Of a DNA stretch of 64,000 nucleotides, positions 24,931-34,113 are shown one piece after another (position 1 is the stretch's first letter; each line of letters begins with the position of its first letter). The position numbers and the translations under genes are program-made. Source of the DNA: Streptomyces thermodiastaticus. GTDB lineage: Bacteria; Actinomycetota; Actinomycetes; Streptomycetales; Streptomycetaceae. The notes beneath the pieces are model-generated. The model was given only the letters and a program-made list of their open reading frames with translations, made no database searches and was not told where the DNA came from. The stretch is from positions 1 to 64,000 of the forward strand of contig NZ_BNBV01000008.1 in the NCBI RefSeq assembly GCF_014656135.1, read 5' to 3'.

Positions 24931-27404
24931 CAGCGGGTCACCGCCCGGCCGTCGGCACCGGTCGCCCCGCGCGTGTAGCGGGGGTGGATCAGCCCGACAC
25001 AGGAGTACGGCAGGCCGTCGACCTCCCGCACCGGGACCCCGCGCTGCTCGGCCAGCAGCCGGATGTGGTCCAGTTCCCGGCCGGCGCCCGTGCGGGCCAG
25101 GATCTGCCACGGCACCCGGCGCAGCAGCACCCGGGTGGTCTCGCCCACGCCCGGCTTGACGAGGTTGACGTCGTGGATGCCGTACTCCTCGCTGATCCGC
25201 TCCACCGCGGCCCAGCCCGCCCAGGTGGGGGTGCGGTCGGAGGACAGCAGCTCCTTGGCGGCCGCCCCGGCGGCGTCCGCGACCTCGGCGAAGCGGTCCG
25301 CGACGGTGTCCAGGAAGAGGTTCGAGACGTCGGCGTCCGCCAGATCCCGGTAGAACTTGGCGCCGTGGAAGTCGTGCGGTCCGACCAGGTCCGCGCGCAG
25401 CACGGTGCGCGAGACCAGCCCGGAGACGGTGGAGTTGAGGCAGGCGGAGGGGATGAGGAAGTCGTCCCGGGTGCCGTAGGCGCGCACGCACGAGCCCGGG
25501 TCGGCGAGCACCGCGATCTGGGGGTCGAAGCCGGTGATGCCCGTCTCGCGTTCGAAGTCCCGCAGCGCCTGGACGAGTTCGCGGGTGATGGCGCCCTTGC
25601 CGGTCCAGCCGTCCACGAAGACGACGTCGGCCGGGTCGTGGTGGGCGGCCAGCCAGCGCAGCGCGTTGGCGTCGATGCCGCGGCCGCGCACGATCGACAC
25701 CGCGTAGTGCGGCAGGTCCAGGCCGTGCCGGAAGCGGGCCCAGCGGCGCATCAGGATCCCGACCGGGACGCCGGCCCGGGCCAGCGACACCAGCACGGGC
25801 CGCGGGGAGCGCTCGGCGAGGACGGTCTCGGTGACCGTGCCGACCGCCAGGGCGAGCCGGTCCGCGCAGGCGGCCAGGGCGCTGTGGAACAGCCGCTGGT
25901 ACTCCTCGGTGGGCTGGTACTCCACCGGCAGCGACTCGGCGTAGTGCGCACCGCCGTTCTGGATCGCCTCCTCGCGCTCCTCGGTCGGGGCCTCCAGCGT
26001 CACCTCGGACAGGTCCTGCAGCAGCCAGCCGACCTCCTCGGGTGCGTAGGAGGAGAACGCGGGGCCGCGCAGGGGATCGGGCAGCGAGGCGGCGTCCTTC
26101 CGGGAGGCGCGGGGGCGCTGTGCGGCGGCGGGGACGTAGGAGGGCACCACGGCCAGCAGCACGTGCGGGATGTGCGCGGCCAGCCGGGCGAGCAGCCCGT
26201 CGGGGGCGTGCAGGTGCGGGGTGTCGGCGACCGAGTCGACCACCGCGACGACGGCGTCGAAGCCGGCGCCGGCCACGTTGTAGGCGTAGCGTTCCCCTGG
26301 CCCGTCGGACGGGTCGTCGTGCGCGGGGAAGGCCAGGCGGGTGCGGATGGCGTACCCGGGGTCGTCGACCGCGAGGACGGGCGAGCGCGTGGTGGTCGAG
26401 TAGCGCACCTCGGCGTCCAGGGTCCGCTCCAGCTCCCGGGCGAGCCGCAGCGGCGCGTACATCAGTTCCTCGAAGCCCAGCACCAGCACCCGCCGGGAGT
26501 GTGCGGGCAGCGCCCCGGCCACCCGGGCGGCCATCGCGGGCAGCGCCCGCTCCAGCCGCTCGCGGTGTTCCGGCCGGAACCCGTGCCGCCCGCCGTCCGG
26601 GAGCCCCTGCGGCCAGCCCAGGTCGACACGGACCGGCGTCGCGGGGCCGCCGGGAGCCGTCGCCCGGGCCACGGCCGCGCTCTCGCGGTCGTACCGGGCG
26701 AGCAGGTCCCGGCCGCGGGCCAGCACGTCCTCGGGCAGGCGGACCGTGCCCGAGGCGGTCGCGACCAGGTCGACGCGGGCGCCGGTCTCCCGGGCGAAGT
26801 CCTCCAGGCGGGCGGCGTCGTCCGCGGAGCGGGTGTCGGCCAGGGCGACCACCACATAGCGCCGGCGCGGATGGCGCTCGTGCAGCGCGCGGATGGTGTT
26901 CAGCACCGTGTTCCCGGTGGAGAACTCGTCGTCCACCAGCACCAGCGGGCCGTCGCCGGCCAGCAGCGCGGGATCCTCCGGCAGCAGCAGATGGGAGGTG
27001 GCGTGCGAGTGGGACTCCTCGAAGCCGCCGGCCGGGGCGACGCCGGGGACGGCACGGCGCGTGGAGTGCAGATACGGCACGGGGCCCAGGCCGTCGGCGA
27101 CCGAGTGGCCCAGGCCGGTCGCCGTCTCGGCGTACCCCAGGACCACCGCCGCGGCCACCTCCTCGGCGCTCAGCAGGTCGCGCACCCGGCGGCCCAGCGC
27201 CACCCCGTGGTCGTGGACCACGGACGGCGACTGCGGGACATGCTTGCCCAGCACGTTCGACACCAGCAGATGCGCCCGCCGGGGGTTGCGGCGCAGGGCC
27301 AGCCCCAGCAGCCGCTTCAGTTCCGCGTCGCCGGTCAGCTCCACGCCGAGCCGCTCGGCGACCCAGCTGCCGGACCAGACGTGGTCGTTGACGTCGTCGT
27401 TCAT
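24930..27404 (-). CDS. PRTase - TRSP - StiP-type fusion of the Ter module
   Basis: An 824-residue protein that seems to join parts usually seen as separate Ter-cluster genes. Residues ~1-290 are a phosphoribosyltransferase with the PRPP-binding motif VLVDDEFSTGNT at 155-166. Residues ~310-465 look like the TRSP domain (ELMYAPLRLARELE, VRYSTTTRSPV). Residues ~480-815 match the second PRTase/StiP type: NGGAHYAESLPVEYQPTEEY, LVSLARAGVPVG, VDGWTGKGAITREL near 597-610, and a Cys/His-containing tail. It would handle PRPP and make a nucleotide-like molecule. I start at the ATG at 27404 with AGGGA upstream; 34 upstream codons read as low-complexity. Domain borders are by eye. Confidence 0.85.
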   Translation of the reverse strand: MNDDVNDHVWSGSWVAERLGVELTGDAELKRLLGLALRRNPRRAHLLVSNVLGKHVPQSPSVVHDHGVALGRRVRDLLSAEEVAAAVVLGYAETATGLGHSVADGLGPVPYLHSTRRAVPGVAPAGGFEESHSHATSHLLLPEDPALLAGDGPLVLVDDEFSTGNTVLNTIRALHERHPRRRYVVVALADTRSADDAARLEDFARETGARVDLVATASGTVRLPEDVLARGRDLLARYDRESAAVARATAPGGPATPVRVDLGWPQGLPDGGRHGFRPEHRERLERALPAMAARVAGALPAHSRRVLVLGFEELMYAPLRLARELERTLDAEVRYSTTTRSPVLAVDDPGYAIRTRLAFPAHDDPSDGPGERYAYNVAGAGFDAVVAVVDSVADTPHLHAPDGLLARLAAHIPHVLLAVVPSYVPAAAQRPRASRKDAASLPDPLRGPAFSSYAPEEVGWLLQDLSEVTLEAPTEEREEAIQNGGAHYAESLPVEYQPTEEYQRLFHSALAACADRLALAVGTVTETVLAERSPRPVLVSLARAGVPVGILMRRWARFRHGLDLPHYAVSIVRGRGIDANALRWLAAHHDPADVVFVDGWTGKGAITRELVQALRDFERETGITGFDPQIAVLADPGSCVRAYGTRDDFLIPSACLNSTVSGLVSRTVLRADLVGPHDFHGAKFYRDLADADVSNLFLDTVADRFAEVADAAGAAAKELLSSDRTPTWAGWAAVERISEEYGIHDVNLVKPGVGETTRVLLRRVPWQILARTGAGRELDHIRLLAEQRGVPVREVDGLPYSCVGLIHPRYTRGATGADGRAVTR

Positions 27405-27502
27405 GCGTTCCCTGTGATGAGTGGGCGTGCGGGTGAAGGGCTGCCGGGCGGCGCCGGTGCGGGGTGCCGGTCGTCGGCCGTCGTCATCGGGCGGGCGGCG
27501 GG

Positions 27503-28681
27503 TCACTCGGGTGTGCCCGCGGCGAGCAGGTCCACGAAGCCGACGTCCTCCCGGGCGACACCGAAGGCCTCGGCGCGCAGCAGGATCCTTTCAGCCCAGG
27601 CGCGGTGCGGCTTCACCTCGTTCATCTTGTTCGTGTACGCCGACCGCAGCACGCCCCCGCCGCCGTGCTCCGGCCGCAGGATGTCCACGGCGTCGCTGAA
27701 CTCCTCGTGGCTGACCACCGACAGCGCGTGGACCGGCAGGACGTGGGTGGGGTGGATGCAGGTCTTGCCGAGCAGCCCGTTGGCCTGGTCCAGGGAGATC
27801 TCCCGCAGCAGCCCGTCCATGGCCCGCTCGATCAGCCGGTCGCGCAGCTCGGCCGCCTGCACCTCGACGAACGGGGACTGCCGCAGCTGGGGTTTGAACA
27901 TGCGGGTGCGCCTGCCGAAGTACTCCCACACCGGCCCGGTGACGGTGAAGCCGGTGCCGTCGGTCCGGCCCAGCATGTTGACCACGTCGGCGATCACGGA
28001 GGCGACGACCTGTATGTCGTAGGCCGTCATGTCCGGGGATCTGCGCAGCCCGTAGGAGGAGCAGAAGTCGGTCACGCCCAGGCGCAGCGCCAGCACCCGG
28101 TCCCGGTACTTGTCGACGGCGCGGTAGATGCCCTCCAGGGTCTCCACCCGGGTCTCCCGGTAGAGCAGTTCGGGCGACTCCAGGACCGGCATGGCGAACA
28201 GCCTCCGCCCGCTTCCCGTCTCGGCCTCCTGCACCGCCTCCAGGAACGGCAGGCCGCGTTCCTCGGTGAACTTCGGCAGCACGAAACCGGACAGCAGCCG
28301 CACCGCCGGTCCCAGACGCCGCACCAGGCCGGTGATCTGCTCCGGGGCGCGCACCCGTACGAACAGCAGCGGCACCGGTGCCGCGGCCCCGGCCTCGCTG
28401 CGGGCGGTGAGGTCCGTGAGCTGCGTGACGAGGTTCTCCTCGGCCCGGGGCACGTCCGCGTCGTCGATGGAGTCCTCCAGGCACAGCACCATCGACACCA
28501 CGCCCCGCGCGGCCTGTCTGAGGATGTCGTCGGCCAGGCGCGGCCGGGTGGCCGGGCTGTAGAGGGTGGCCCCCAGGACCGCGGAGAGCAGCCTGGCCGG
28601 GGAGTCGGCGGTGAACTCCGCCGGCTCCTGGTGGAACAGACGCTTCCGCACCTCAGGGCTGAGGTGGCCGAAGTGACGCAT
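27503..28681 (-). CDS. HpcH/HpaI aldolase / CitE-type C-C lyase of the Ter module
   Basis: A 392-residue TIM-barrel enzyme of the HpcH/CitE superfamily, cleaving or forming C-C bonds of keto-acid or CoA-like substrates with a divalent metal. Visible features: VSMVLCLEDSIDDAD near residue 67-82 with acidic metal or substrate residues, LPKFTEERG, FAMPVLESPELLY, and LGKTCIHPTHVLPVHALS near the end, which matches the family's conserved GK-x-C-IHP. I take the ATG at 28681 with a strong GGGGGAG upstream. First gene of a minus-strand operon with the PRTase fusion (98-base gap) and the HAD enzyme; divergent from a TerD gene. Confidence 0.88.
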   Translation of the reverse strand: MRHFGHLSPEVRKRLFHQEPAEFTADSPARLLSAVLGATLYSPATRPRLADDILRQAARGVVSMVLCLEDSIDDADVPRAEENLVTQLTDLTARSEAGAAAPVPLLFVRVRAPEQITGLVRRLGPAVRLLSGFVLPKFTEERGLPFLEAVQEAETGSGRRLFAMPVLESPELLYRETRVETLEGIYRAVDKYRDRVLALRLGVTDFCSSYGLRRSPDMTAYDIQVVASVIADVVNMLGRTDGTGFTVTGPVWEYFGRRTRMFKPQLRQSPFVEVQAAELRDRLIERAMDGLLREISLDQANGLLGKTCIHPTHVLPVHALSVVSHEEFSDAVDILRPEHGGGGVLRSAYTNKMNEVKPHRAWAERILLRAEAFGVAREDVGFVDLLAAGTPE

Positions 28682-28878
28682 GGGACTCCCCCGTGGTGAT
28701 GCCTCGGCCTGGCGCCGGTGCCGGCGAGGAGAAAGGTGGCCGGTAATAGTACGTAGGAGCCGGTGTCCGCGGTTCCCACGGGGCATGAAGTGCGGGTGAC
28801 CGGTACACATCGGACGGGGCCGGGCGCCACGGCGCCCCAGCGTTGTCGTGATCAGGCCCGAGCAGGCAGGATGATCGC
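28682..28878. promoter_or_regulatory. divergent promoter region of the Ter module
   Basis: The 197 bases between the lyase operon (minus) and terD-like gene (plus) must hold both promoters. A relatively AT-rich patch GTAATAGTACGTAGG around 28741-28755 is the best core candidate. No clear palindromic operator seen. Confidence 0.45.
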
Positions 28879-29775
28879 ATGACGCACGCGATGCTGAAGG
28901 GGTCGAACGTCCCGCTGGAGGCCGCCACGGTGCGGGCCGTCGTGCGCTGGACGCCGCACACGGGAGTGCCGGACGTCGACGCCTCGGCCCTGCTGCTCGG
29001 CCCCGACGGCCGGGTGCGCTCCGACCAGGACTTCGTCTTCTACAACCAGCCGCGGCATCCCTCCGGGAAGGTGTGGCGGCTCGGCAAGCGGCAGGGCGCC
29101 GAGGGCCTGACCGACACGATCCAGGCGGATCTCGCCGGCGTCGAGCCGGACGTCGGACGGATCCTGCTGGTCGCCTCCACGGACGACGTCGCCTTCGACC
29201 GCGTCACCGACCTGCGCATCGAGCTGTACGACGCATCGCTCGCCGATGCCGAGCCGCTGGCGTCCTTCGACGTCAAGCCCGAGACCGGCCAGGAGACGGC
29301 GCTGATCTGCGGCGAGCTGTACCGGCGCGGCGAGGGCTGGAAGTTCCGGGCGCTGGGCGAGGGCTACTCCGACGGGCTCAAGGGCCTGGCGGCGGACTAC
29401 GGGATCTCGGTGGACGAGACCGAGGAGGGCACCGCCGACACCGACGGCGGATCCTCCGGCGTGCCCGCCGTCTCCGCCACGGCACCGACGGTGGCGCAGC
29501 CGCTGCCTCCGGAGCAGCCGGTACCGGCTCCGGACCAGTCGCTGCCGCCCGAGCAGCCGGCCCCGGACCAGGCACTGCCGCCCGAGCAGCCGGTTCCGGC
29601 GACTCCGGTGACGCAGCCTGCCTACGGGTATCCGCATCCGGCGCAGGCCTATCCGCAGCCGCAGCCCGCGGCGGCCGCCGCGGGGACGGGGTACGGCTAT
29701 CCCCAGCCTGTGGCGGGTCCCCCGGACCCCGGGTTCAGGCTGCCGCCGATGGGGCCGCAGTTCATCGGGCGCTGA
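28879..29775 (+). CDS. TerD-family protein with Pro/Gln-rich repeat tail
   Basis: A 298-residue protein. Residues 1-180 are a TerD/CABP-type domain ([55 protein letters not shown]) that in relatives binds calcium; the acidic loops are less complete than in the two paralogues at 32-33 kb. Residues 180-298 are disordered and repetitive: [24 protein letters not shown] and [11 protein letters not shown] in tandem, then Tyr/Pro/Gln-rich GYPHP/YPQPQ units. The tail may act as a flexible linker or binding surface. Divergently transcribed from the Ter biosynthetic operon. Confidence 0.88.
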   Translation: MTHAMLKGSNVPLEAATVRAVVRWTPHTGVPDVDASALLLGPDGRVRSDQDFVFYNQPRHPSGKVWRLGKRQGAEGLTDTIQADLAGVEPDVGRILLVASTDDVAFDRVTDLRIELYDASLADAEPLASFDVKPETGQETALICGELYRRGEGWKFRALGEGYSDGLKGLAADYGISVDETEEGTADTDGGSSGVPAVSATAPTVAQPLPPEQPVPAPDQSLPPEQPAPDQALPPEQPVPATPVTQPAYGYPHPAQAYPQPQPAAAAAGTGYGYPQPVAGPPDPGFRLPPMGPQFIGR

Positions 29776-29814
29776 GCCCGGCACGGGCCGCGACCGCCGG
29801 GGGCCGCAGGACGC

Positions 29815-30546
29815 CTACGCCTTCGTCTTGTAGCCCCGCCCCCACTGCAGGCCCCACCCGTACAGGCGGTCCAGTTCGGCCTGGAAGCCGTAGACGAACT
29901 TCACCTCGCGGCGGATGATGATCTCGCCCTTGACGTTCTCGATCAGGACCACCGCGCAGGAGCGCGCCTGGGGCTGGCGCTCGTCGAGGCCGATCTTGAT
30001 GCGCGGGCCGGCGCTCGGGTAGAGCGTGACGACCGCGTGGGTGCGGTCGAAGGCGGGCGTCTGGTCGTAGATGTAGACGAAGACCAGCAGCCGCTTGAAG
30101 TCGTCGCGGTGGTCGAGGTTGATGTGCATCGTCTCACCGGAGCCCGAACCGAACCGGTCGTCTCCGCTGAGCTTGACGTACGGCGGCGCGTTGACGTCAC
30201 CGAGGAAGCCGCCGAGCGGCTGGACGACGCCCTTGGTGCCGTCGGCCAGCTCGTACAGGCAGCCGAGGTCGAGGTCGACGTTGACCATGGACTGGCTGTG
30301 CCCGATGACCTCCGGCGGTTTCAGCGCCTTGAGAGGGTGCCGCAGCAGGCTCTCCCGCGCGGGGCCGCCGATGTCGGAGGAGCGCATCTGCCAGGTGAGG
30401 TTGATGCGCAGATGCCCGGAGGCCGCGCCCTGCTTGGTCAGCGACACCTGACGGTGCCGTTTGGTCAGCTCGATGGCGCTGGACGCGGCGTTGCCCGAGT
30501 CGAACGCGGCGGCGCGCCCGCCCAGAAGACCGTCGAAGAGTCCCAT
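29815..30546 (-). CDS. TerA-like tellurium-resistance protein
   Basis: A 243-residue soluble protein of the TerD superfamily, TerA-like branch. Features are a short amphipathic start (MGLFDGLLGG), QVSLTKQG and INLTWQM strands, VNVDLDLGCLYELADG with acidic metal-binding positions near residue 90, YVKLSGDDRFGSGSGETMHI, and VFVYIYDQTPAFDRTHAVV. The TerD/TerA proteins are thought to form Ca2+-linked complexes at the membrane with TerC. GGGGCGGGAC precedes the ATG. Convergent with the upstream TerD gene, and followed by the TerC-like gene further along the same strand's upstream side. Confidence 0.82.
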   Translation of the reverse strand: MGLFDGLLGGRAAAFDSGNAASSAIELTKRHRQVSLTKQGAASGHLRINLTWQMRSSDIGGPARESLLRHPLKALKPPEVIGHSQSMVNVDLDLGCLYELADGTKGVVQPLGGFLGDVNAPPYVKLSGDDRFGSGSGETMHINLDHRDDFKRLLVFVYIYDQTPAFDRTHAVVTLYPSAGPRIKIGLDERQPQARSCAVVLIENVKGEIIIRREVKFVYGFQAELDRLYGWGLQWGRGYKTKA

Positions 30547-30713
30547 GTCCCGCCCCTGCCTTCACCGCTCTCGCCGTCCGCCGACGTACCGGACCGGGCG
30601 GCCGGCCCAGGTCGGGGGCCGGCCGCCCGTGGGTAAGCGTTCCTCGCCCCGTGGCCGGTCACACCCCGCGCGGGCACCCCGCCCGTGTGCCACCGGCCAC
30701 GTCGGCGAAGGGC

Positions 30714-31862
30714 CTACAGCGGCGCGGAGACCTCGGCCTTCTCCCCGGAGCCGGCCGCTCGCGCCTCGGCGGCGGCCAGGGCGCGGTTGCGGCGGACGGA
30801 GGAGAGGAAGGACCAGGCGATCAGGATCACGCCGACCAGGCCGGTGATCACCTCGTTGATCTGGTACTGGATGGTGACCATTAGGATCACCGCCAGGGCG
30901 CCGATGGCGTAGTGGGCGCCGTGCTCCAGGTAGACGTAGTCGTCCAGGGTGCCCTGGCGGACCAGGTAGACCGTCAGGGAGCGGACGTACATCGCGCCGA
31001 TGCCGAGGCCGAGGGCCATGAGCACGATGTCGTTGGTGATGGCGAAGGCGCCGATGACACCGTCGAAGGAGAAGGAGGCGTCCAGGACCTCCAGGTAGAG
31101 GAACATGAAGAAGGCGGCCTGGCCGGCCAGCTTCACCGCCGAGCGCGGCTTGCCGCTGCGGGCGGCGGCTTCCTCCTCCTCGTGCTCGCGTTCCTCCTCT
31201 TCCTCCAGCCGGTCCTCGAAGTAGCCGGACAGGCCGCCGACGACCATGTAGGTGATCAGGCCCGCGATGCCGGCGATGAGCACCGTCTGCGCCTTGTCGA
31301 CGTGCGCGCCGCCGTGCTGGTGGGCGTGGGTGGCGACGGTGAAGGAGGCGATCAGCAGGACGATCAGCGAGATGCAGACCGACAGCATGTCGACCTTGCC
31401 GAGCTTGGCCAGCGGCCGCTCGATCCAGCGCAGCCACTGGATGTCCCGTTCCTCGAAGATGAAGTCCAGGAAGATCATCAGCAGGAACATGCCGCCGAAC
31501 GCCGCGATCGCCGGATGGGCGTCGGTCACCAGCTCCTGATAGCGGTCCTTGTTGTTGATCGCCAGGTCGACGGCCTCGACGGGCCCCATCTTGGCGCTGA
31601 TGGCGACGATGACGACGGGAAAGACCAGGCGCATCCCGAAGACGGCGATCAGCACACCGACGGTGAGGAAGATCTTCTGCCAGAAGGCATTCATCTTCTT
31701 CAGGATCCCGGCGTTGACCACCGCGTTGTCGAACGACAGGGAGATCTCCAGAACGGCGAGGATCGCCACCACGCCGAAGGCGGTCCACCCCCCGTAGAAG
31801 GCTGCCGCGACCAGGCCGAGTGCGGTGATCACGAACGACCAACCGAAGGTTTTCAGAAGCAC
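30714..31862 (-). CDS. DUF475 TerC-like integral membrane protein
   Basis: A 382-residue polytopic protein of the TerC/DUF475 group with about nine membrane segments. Twin signature repeats lie in each half: LEISLSFDNAVVNAGIL near residue 43-59 and EVLDASFSFDGVIGAFAIT near 258-276, with the Asp/Asn residues expected to bind metal inside the membrane. Between them a cytoplasmic loop of charged residues (EDRLEEEEEREHEEEEAA) is strongly acidic. Family members are tied to metal (Mn2+ or Ca2+) transport and Ter-mediated stress. The GTG at 31862 is the start; its Shine-Dalgarno (GGGTAG) is weak. It sits 52 bases after the stop of the terD gene upstream, so likely cotranscribed. Confidence 0.88.
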   Translation of the reverse strand: MLLKTFGWSFVITALGLVAAAFYGGWTAFGVVAILAVLEISLSFDNAVVNAGILKKMNAFWQKIFLTVGVLIAVFGMRLVFPVVIVAISAKMGPVEAVDLAINNKDRYQELVTDAHPAIAAFGGMFLLMIFLDFIFEERDIQWLRWIERPLAKLGKVDMLSVCISLIVLLIASFTVATHAHQHGGAHVDKAQTVLIAGIAGLITYMVVGGLSGYFEDRLEEEEEREHEEEEAAARSGKPRSAVKLAGQAAFFMFLYLEVLDASFSFDGVIGAFAITNDIVLMALGLGIGAMYVRSLTVYLVRQGTLDDYVYLEHGAHYAIGALAVILMVTIQYQINEVITGLVGVILIAWSFLSSVRRNRALAAAEARAAGSGEKAEVSAPL

Positions 31863-31914
31863 TGGCTACCCAATCCGTATCCGCACGGGGGCTCCCCCGT
31901 CGCCGTACCCGGCT

Positions 31915-32493
31915 TTACGAAACATTGACTCCGAAGTCTAGAGCGATACCGCGCAGACCGGAGGCGTACCCCTGTCCCACGGCCCGGAACTTCCACTCTC
32001 CGTGATAGCGATACAGCTCACCGAAGATCATCGCGGTTTCGGTGGAGGCGTCCTCGCTGAGGTCGTAGCGGGCGAGCTCCTGGCCGTCGGCCTGGTTGAC
32101 GACACGGATGAAGGCGTTGGCGACCTGCCCGAAGGTCTGGCCGCGCTCGTCGGCCATGTGGATCGAGACCGTGAAGACGATCTTTTCGCAGCGCGGCGGC
32201 ACCTTGGTGAGGTCCACCAGGATCGATTCGTCGTCGCCCTCGCCCTCACCGGTGAGGTTGTCGCCGGTGTGCTCCACCGAGCCGTCGGGACTCTTGAGCT
32301 GGTTGTAGAAGACGAACCACTCGTCGCCCAGGACCCGGTTGTCCGCCGAGCACAGCAGTGCGCTGGCGTCCAGGTCGAAGGGTGCGCCGGTGGTGGAGCG
32401 CGCGTCCCAGCCGAGTCCGACCATCACATTGGTCAGATCGGGTGCGGCCTTGGACAGGGAGACATTGCCTCCCTTGGCGAGCGTGACGCCCAT
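31915..32493 (-). CDS. terD: TerD family protein (paralogue 1)
   Basis: A 192-residue calcium-binding-type TerD protein. [15 protein letters not shown] is the classic start. Acidic metal-binding stretches are [23 protein letters not shown] and the later ALDFGV. YELYR-type strand [20 protein letters not shown] ends the fold. I use the ATG at 32493, where family similarity begins and GGGAGGGACC lies upstream. It is about 60% identical by eye to the next gene upstream, from which it probably arose by tandem duplication (129-base gap). Probably one operon of terD-terD-DUF475. Confidence 0.92.
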   Translation of the reverse strand: MGVTLAKGGNVSLSKAAPDLTNVMVGLGWDARSTTGAPFDLDASALLCSADNRVLGDEWFVFYNQLKSPDGSVEHTGDNLTGEGEGDDESILVDLTKVPPRCEKIVFTVSIHMADERGQTFGQVANAFIRVVNQADGQELARYDLSEDASTETAMIFGELYRYHGEWKFRAVGQGYASGLRGIALDFGVNVS

Positions 32494-32622
32494 GTTCTGG
32501 TCCCTCCCCGGGATGGTGCCGGTCGTGGTCGTGCGCTCCCCCAGCGGTGCACCGTCCGGCGCCGCGCGGACGGACACGCGGCGCCGGACGGTGGTGAGGC
32601 GCGAGGGTGCGGGTGCACGGGC

Positions 32623-33198
32623 TCAGACGTTGACGCCGAAGTCCTGCGCGATGCCACGCAGGCCGGAGGCGTAGCCCTGGCCGATGGCGCGGAACTTCCA
32701 CTCCGCACCGTGGCGGTACACCTCGCCGAAGACCATGGCGGTCTCGGTGGAGGCGTCCTCGCTGAGGTCGTAGCGGGCGATCTCCTGCCCGTTGGCCTGG
32801 TTGACCACGCGGATGAACGCGTTGCGGACCTGGCCGAAGGACTGCTGGCGGTTCTCGGCGTCGTAGATGGACACAGGGAAGACGATCTTGTCGACCTCGG
32901 CCGGGACGGCGGCGAGGTTCACCTTGATCTGCTCGTCGTCGCCCTCGCCCTCACCGGTGAGGTTGTCGCCGGTGTGCTCCACCGAGCCGTCGGGGCTCTT
33001 GAGGTTGTTGAAGAAGACGAAGTGCTGGTCGCTGACGACCTTGCCGGAGTTGTTGAGCAGCAGCGCGCTGGCGTCGAGGTCGAAGTCGGTGCCGGTCGTG
33101 GTGCGGACGTCCCACCCCAGACCGACGACGATGGCGGTGAGGCCGGGTGCCTCCTTCGTCAGTGATACATTGCCGCCCTTGCTGAGGCTGACTCCCAC
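32623..33198 (-). CDS. terD: TerD family protein (paralogue 2)
   Basis: A 191-residue TerD protein with GTG start ([15 protein letters not shown]) and a strong GGAGG just upstream. All expected blocks are present: [77 protein letters not shown] and [19 protein letters not shown]. The acidic loops match those that bind Ca2+ in this family. In streptomycetes TerD-type proteins influence differentiation as well as tellurite resistance. First gene of the minus-strand terD-terD-DUF475 group. Confidence 0.93.
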   Translation of the reverse strand: MGVSLSKGGNVSLTKEAPGLTAIVVGLGWDVRTTTGTDFDLDASALLLNNSGKVVSDQHFVFFNNLKSPDGSVEHTGDNLTGEGEGDDEQIKVNLAAVPAEVDKIVFPVSIYDAENRQQSFGQVRNAFIRVVNQANGQEIARYDLSEDASTETAMVFGEVYRHGAEWKFRAIGQGYASGLRGIAQDFGVNV

Positions 33199-33337
33199 GA
33201 GTCCTCCATCTGTGTCCGGGGGCGGGGAGCCCCGTCGTCGTGCATCGGATATGGGATCAACGTGTCGATCCTAGTGACGGGTTCCCGCCCCCGGCAGGCC
33301 TCGCGAGCCGACACGTCGAAGGTGTCGGCGCACCGGC

Positions 33338-33796
33338 TCAGAGGGTTTCGAGCGCCTTGACGTAGTCGTTCAGGTCCCGCGCGTCCGGCAGGTCGTTGAC
33401 CACCGTCCAGCGCACGACGCCCTCCTTGTCGATGATGAAGGTCCCGCGCACGGCGCAACCCTTGTCCTCGTCGAAGACGCCGTAGGCGCGCGAGACGTTG
33501 CCGTGCGGCCAGAAATCGCTCAGCAGCGGGTACTCCAGGTTCTCCTGCTCGGCGAAGACGCGCAGGGTGTGGATGGAGTCGTTGGAGACGGCGAGCAGCT
33601 GGGTGTCGTCGTTGACGAACGTCGGCAGGTTGTCGCGCAGGGCGCACAGCTCACCGGTGCACACGCCGGTGAAGGCGAACGGGTAGAAGAGCAGCACCAC
33701 GTTCTTCTCGCCGCGGAAGTCGGACAGCTTCACTGTGCGGCCGTGGTTGTCCTTGAGCTCGAAGTCGGGGGCCTTGTCGCCGGCCTGGATCGCCAT
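33338..33796 (-). CDS. peroxiredoxin (AhpE/BCP type)
   Basis: A 152-residue thiol peroxidase. PxxxTxxC is present as YPFAFTGVC (Thr43, peroxidatic Cys46), with a second Cys51 five residues on (TGELC) and the conserved Arg in [13 protein letters not shown]. It reduces H2O2, organic peroxides or peroxynitrite in the cytoplasm. The close second Cys may act as resolving residue (BCP-like), whereas AhpE uses one Cys only. A good Shine-Dalgarno (GAAGG) precedes the ATG. Stress function fits the adjoining Ter genes, but the 140-base gap suggests its own promoter. Confidence 0.92.
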   Translation of the reverse strand: MAIQAGDKAPDFELKDNHGRTVKLSDFRGEKNVVLLFYPFAFTGVCTGELCALRDNLPTFVNDDTQLLAVSNDSIHTLRVFAEQENLEYPLLSDFWPHGNVSRAYGVFDEDKGCAVRGTFIIDKEGVVRWTVVNDLPDARDLNDYVKALETL

Positions 33797-34113
33797 CGTC
33801 CTGATCTTCCCTTCTGCGGGACTGTTCGGGTGAGATCCACCCTACGCAGCCGCCGGCGGGCCCCCGCGCACGCCCCGTCCCCGGCCGGCTCACGCAGCGT
33901 GCGGAGAGGGCGGCCCGCCGCACGAGCGGCGCGGCCCGGTGAGGGAACGCGAGCGGCCCCGTGGCAGGCGAGCGCCCTGCCCGGGCACGGGGACGCACCC
34001 CGTGCCCGGACGGGCCGCGGGCGCACCGGGGCCGCGGGCGCATCGAAGCCGCGGGCGCACCGGGGCCGCGGAGGGCCGCCGGGCGCGAAGGCCGGTGTCC
34101 GGGCCGGCCCGGC

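Noticed and set aside
24984..28022. 1000-codon plus-strand open frame across the Ter operon
   Set aside because: It crosses two real minus-strand genes and has no domain; third-position bias belongs to the minus strand.
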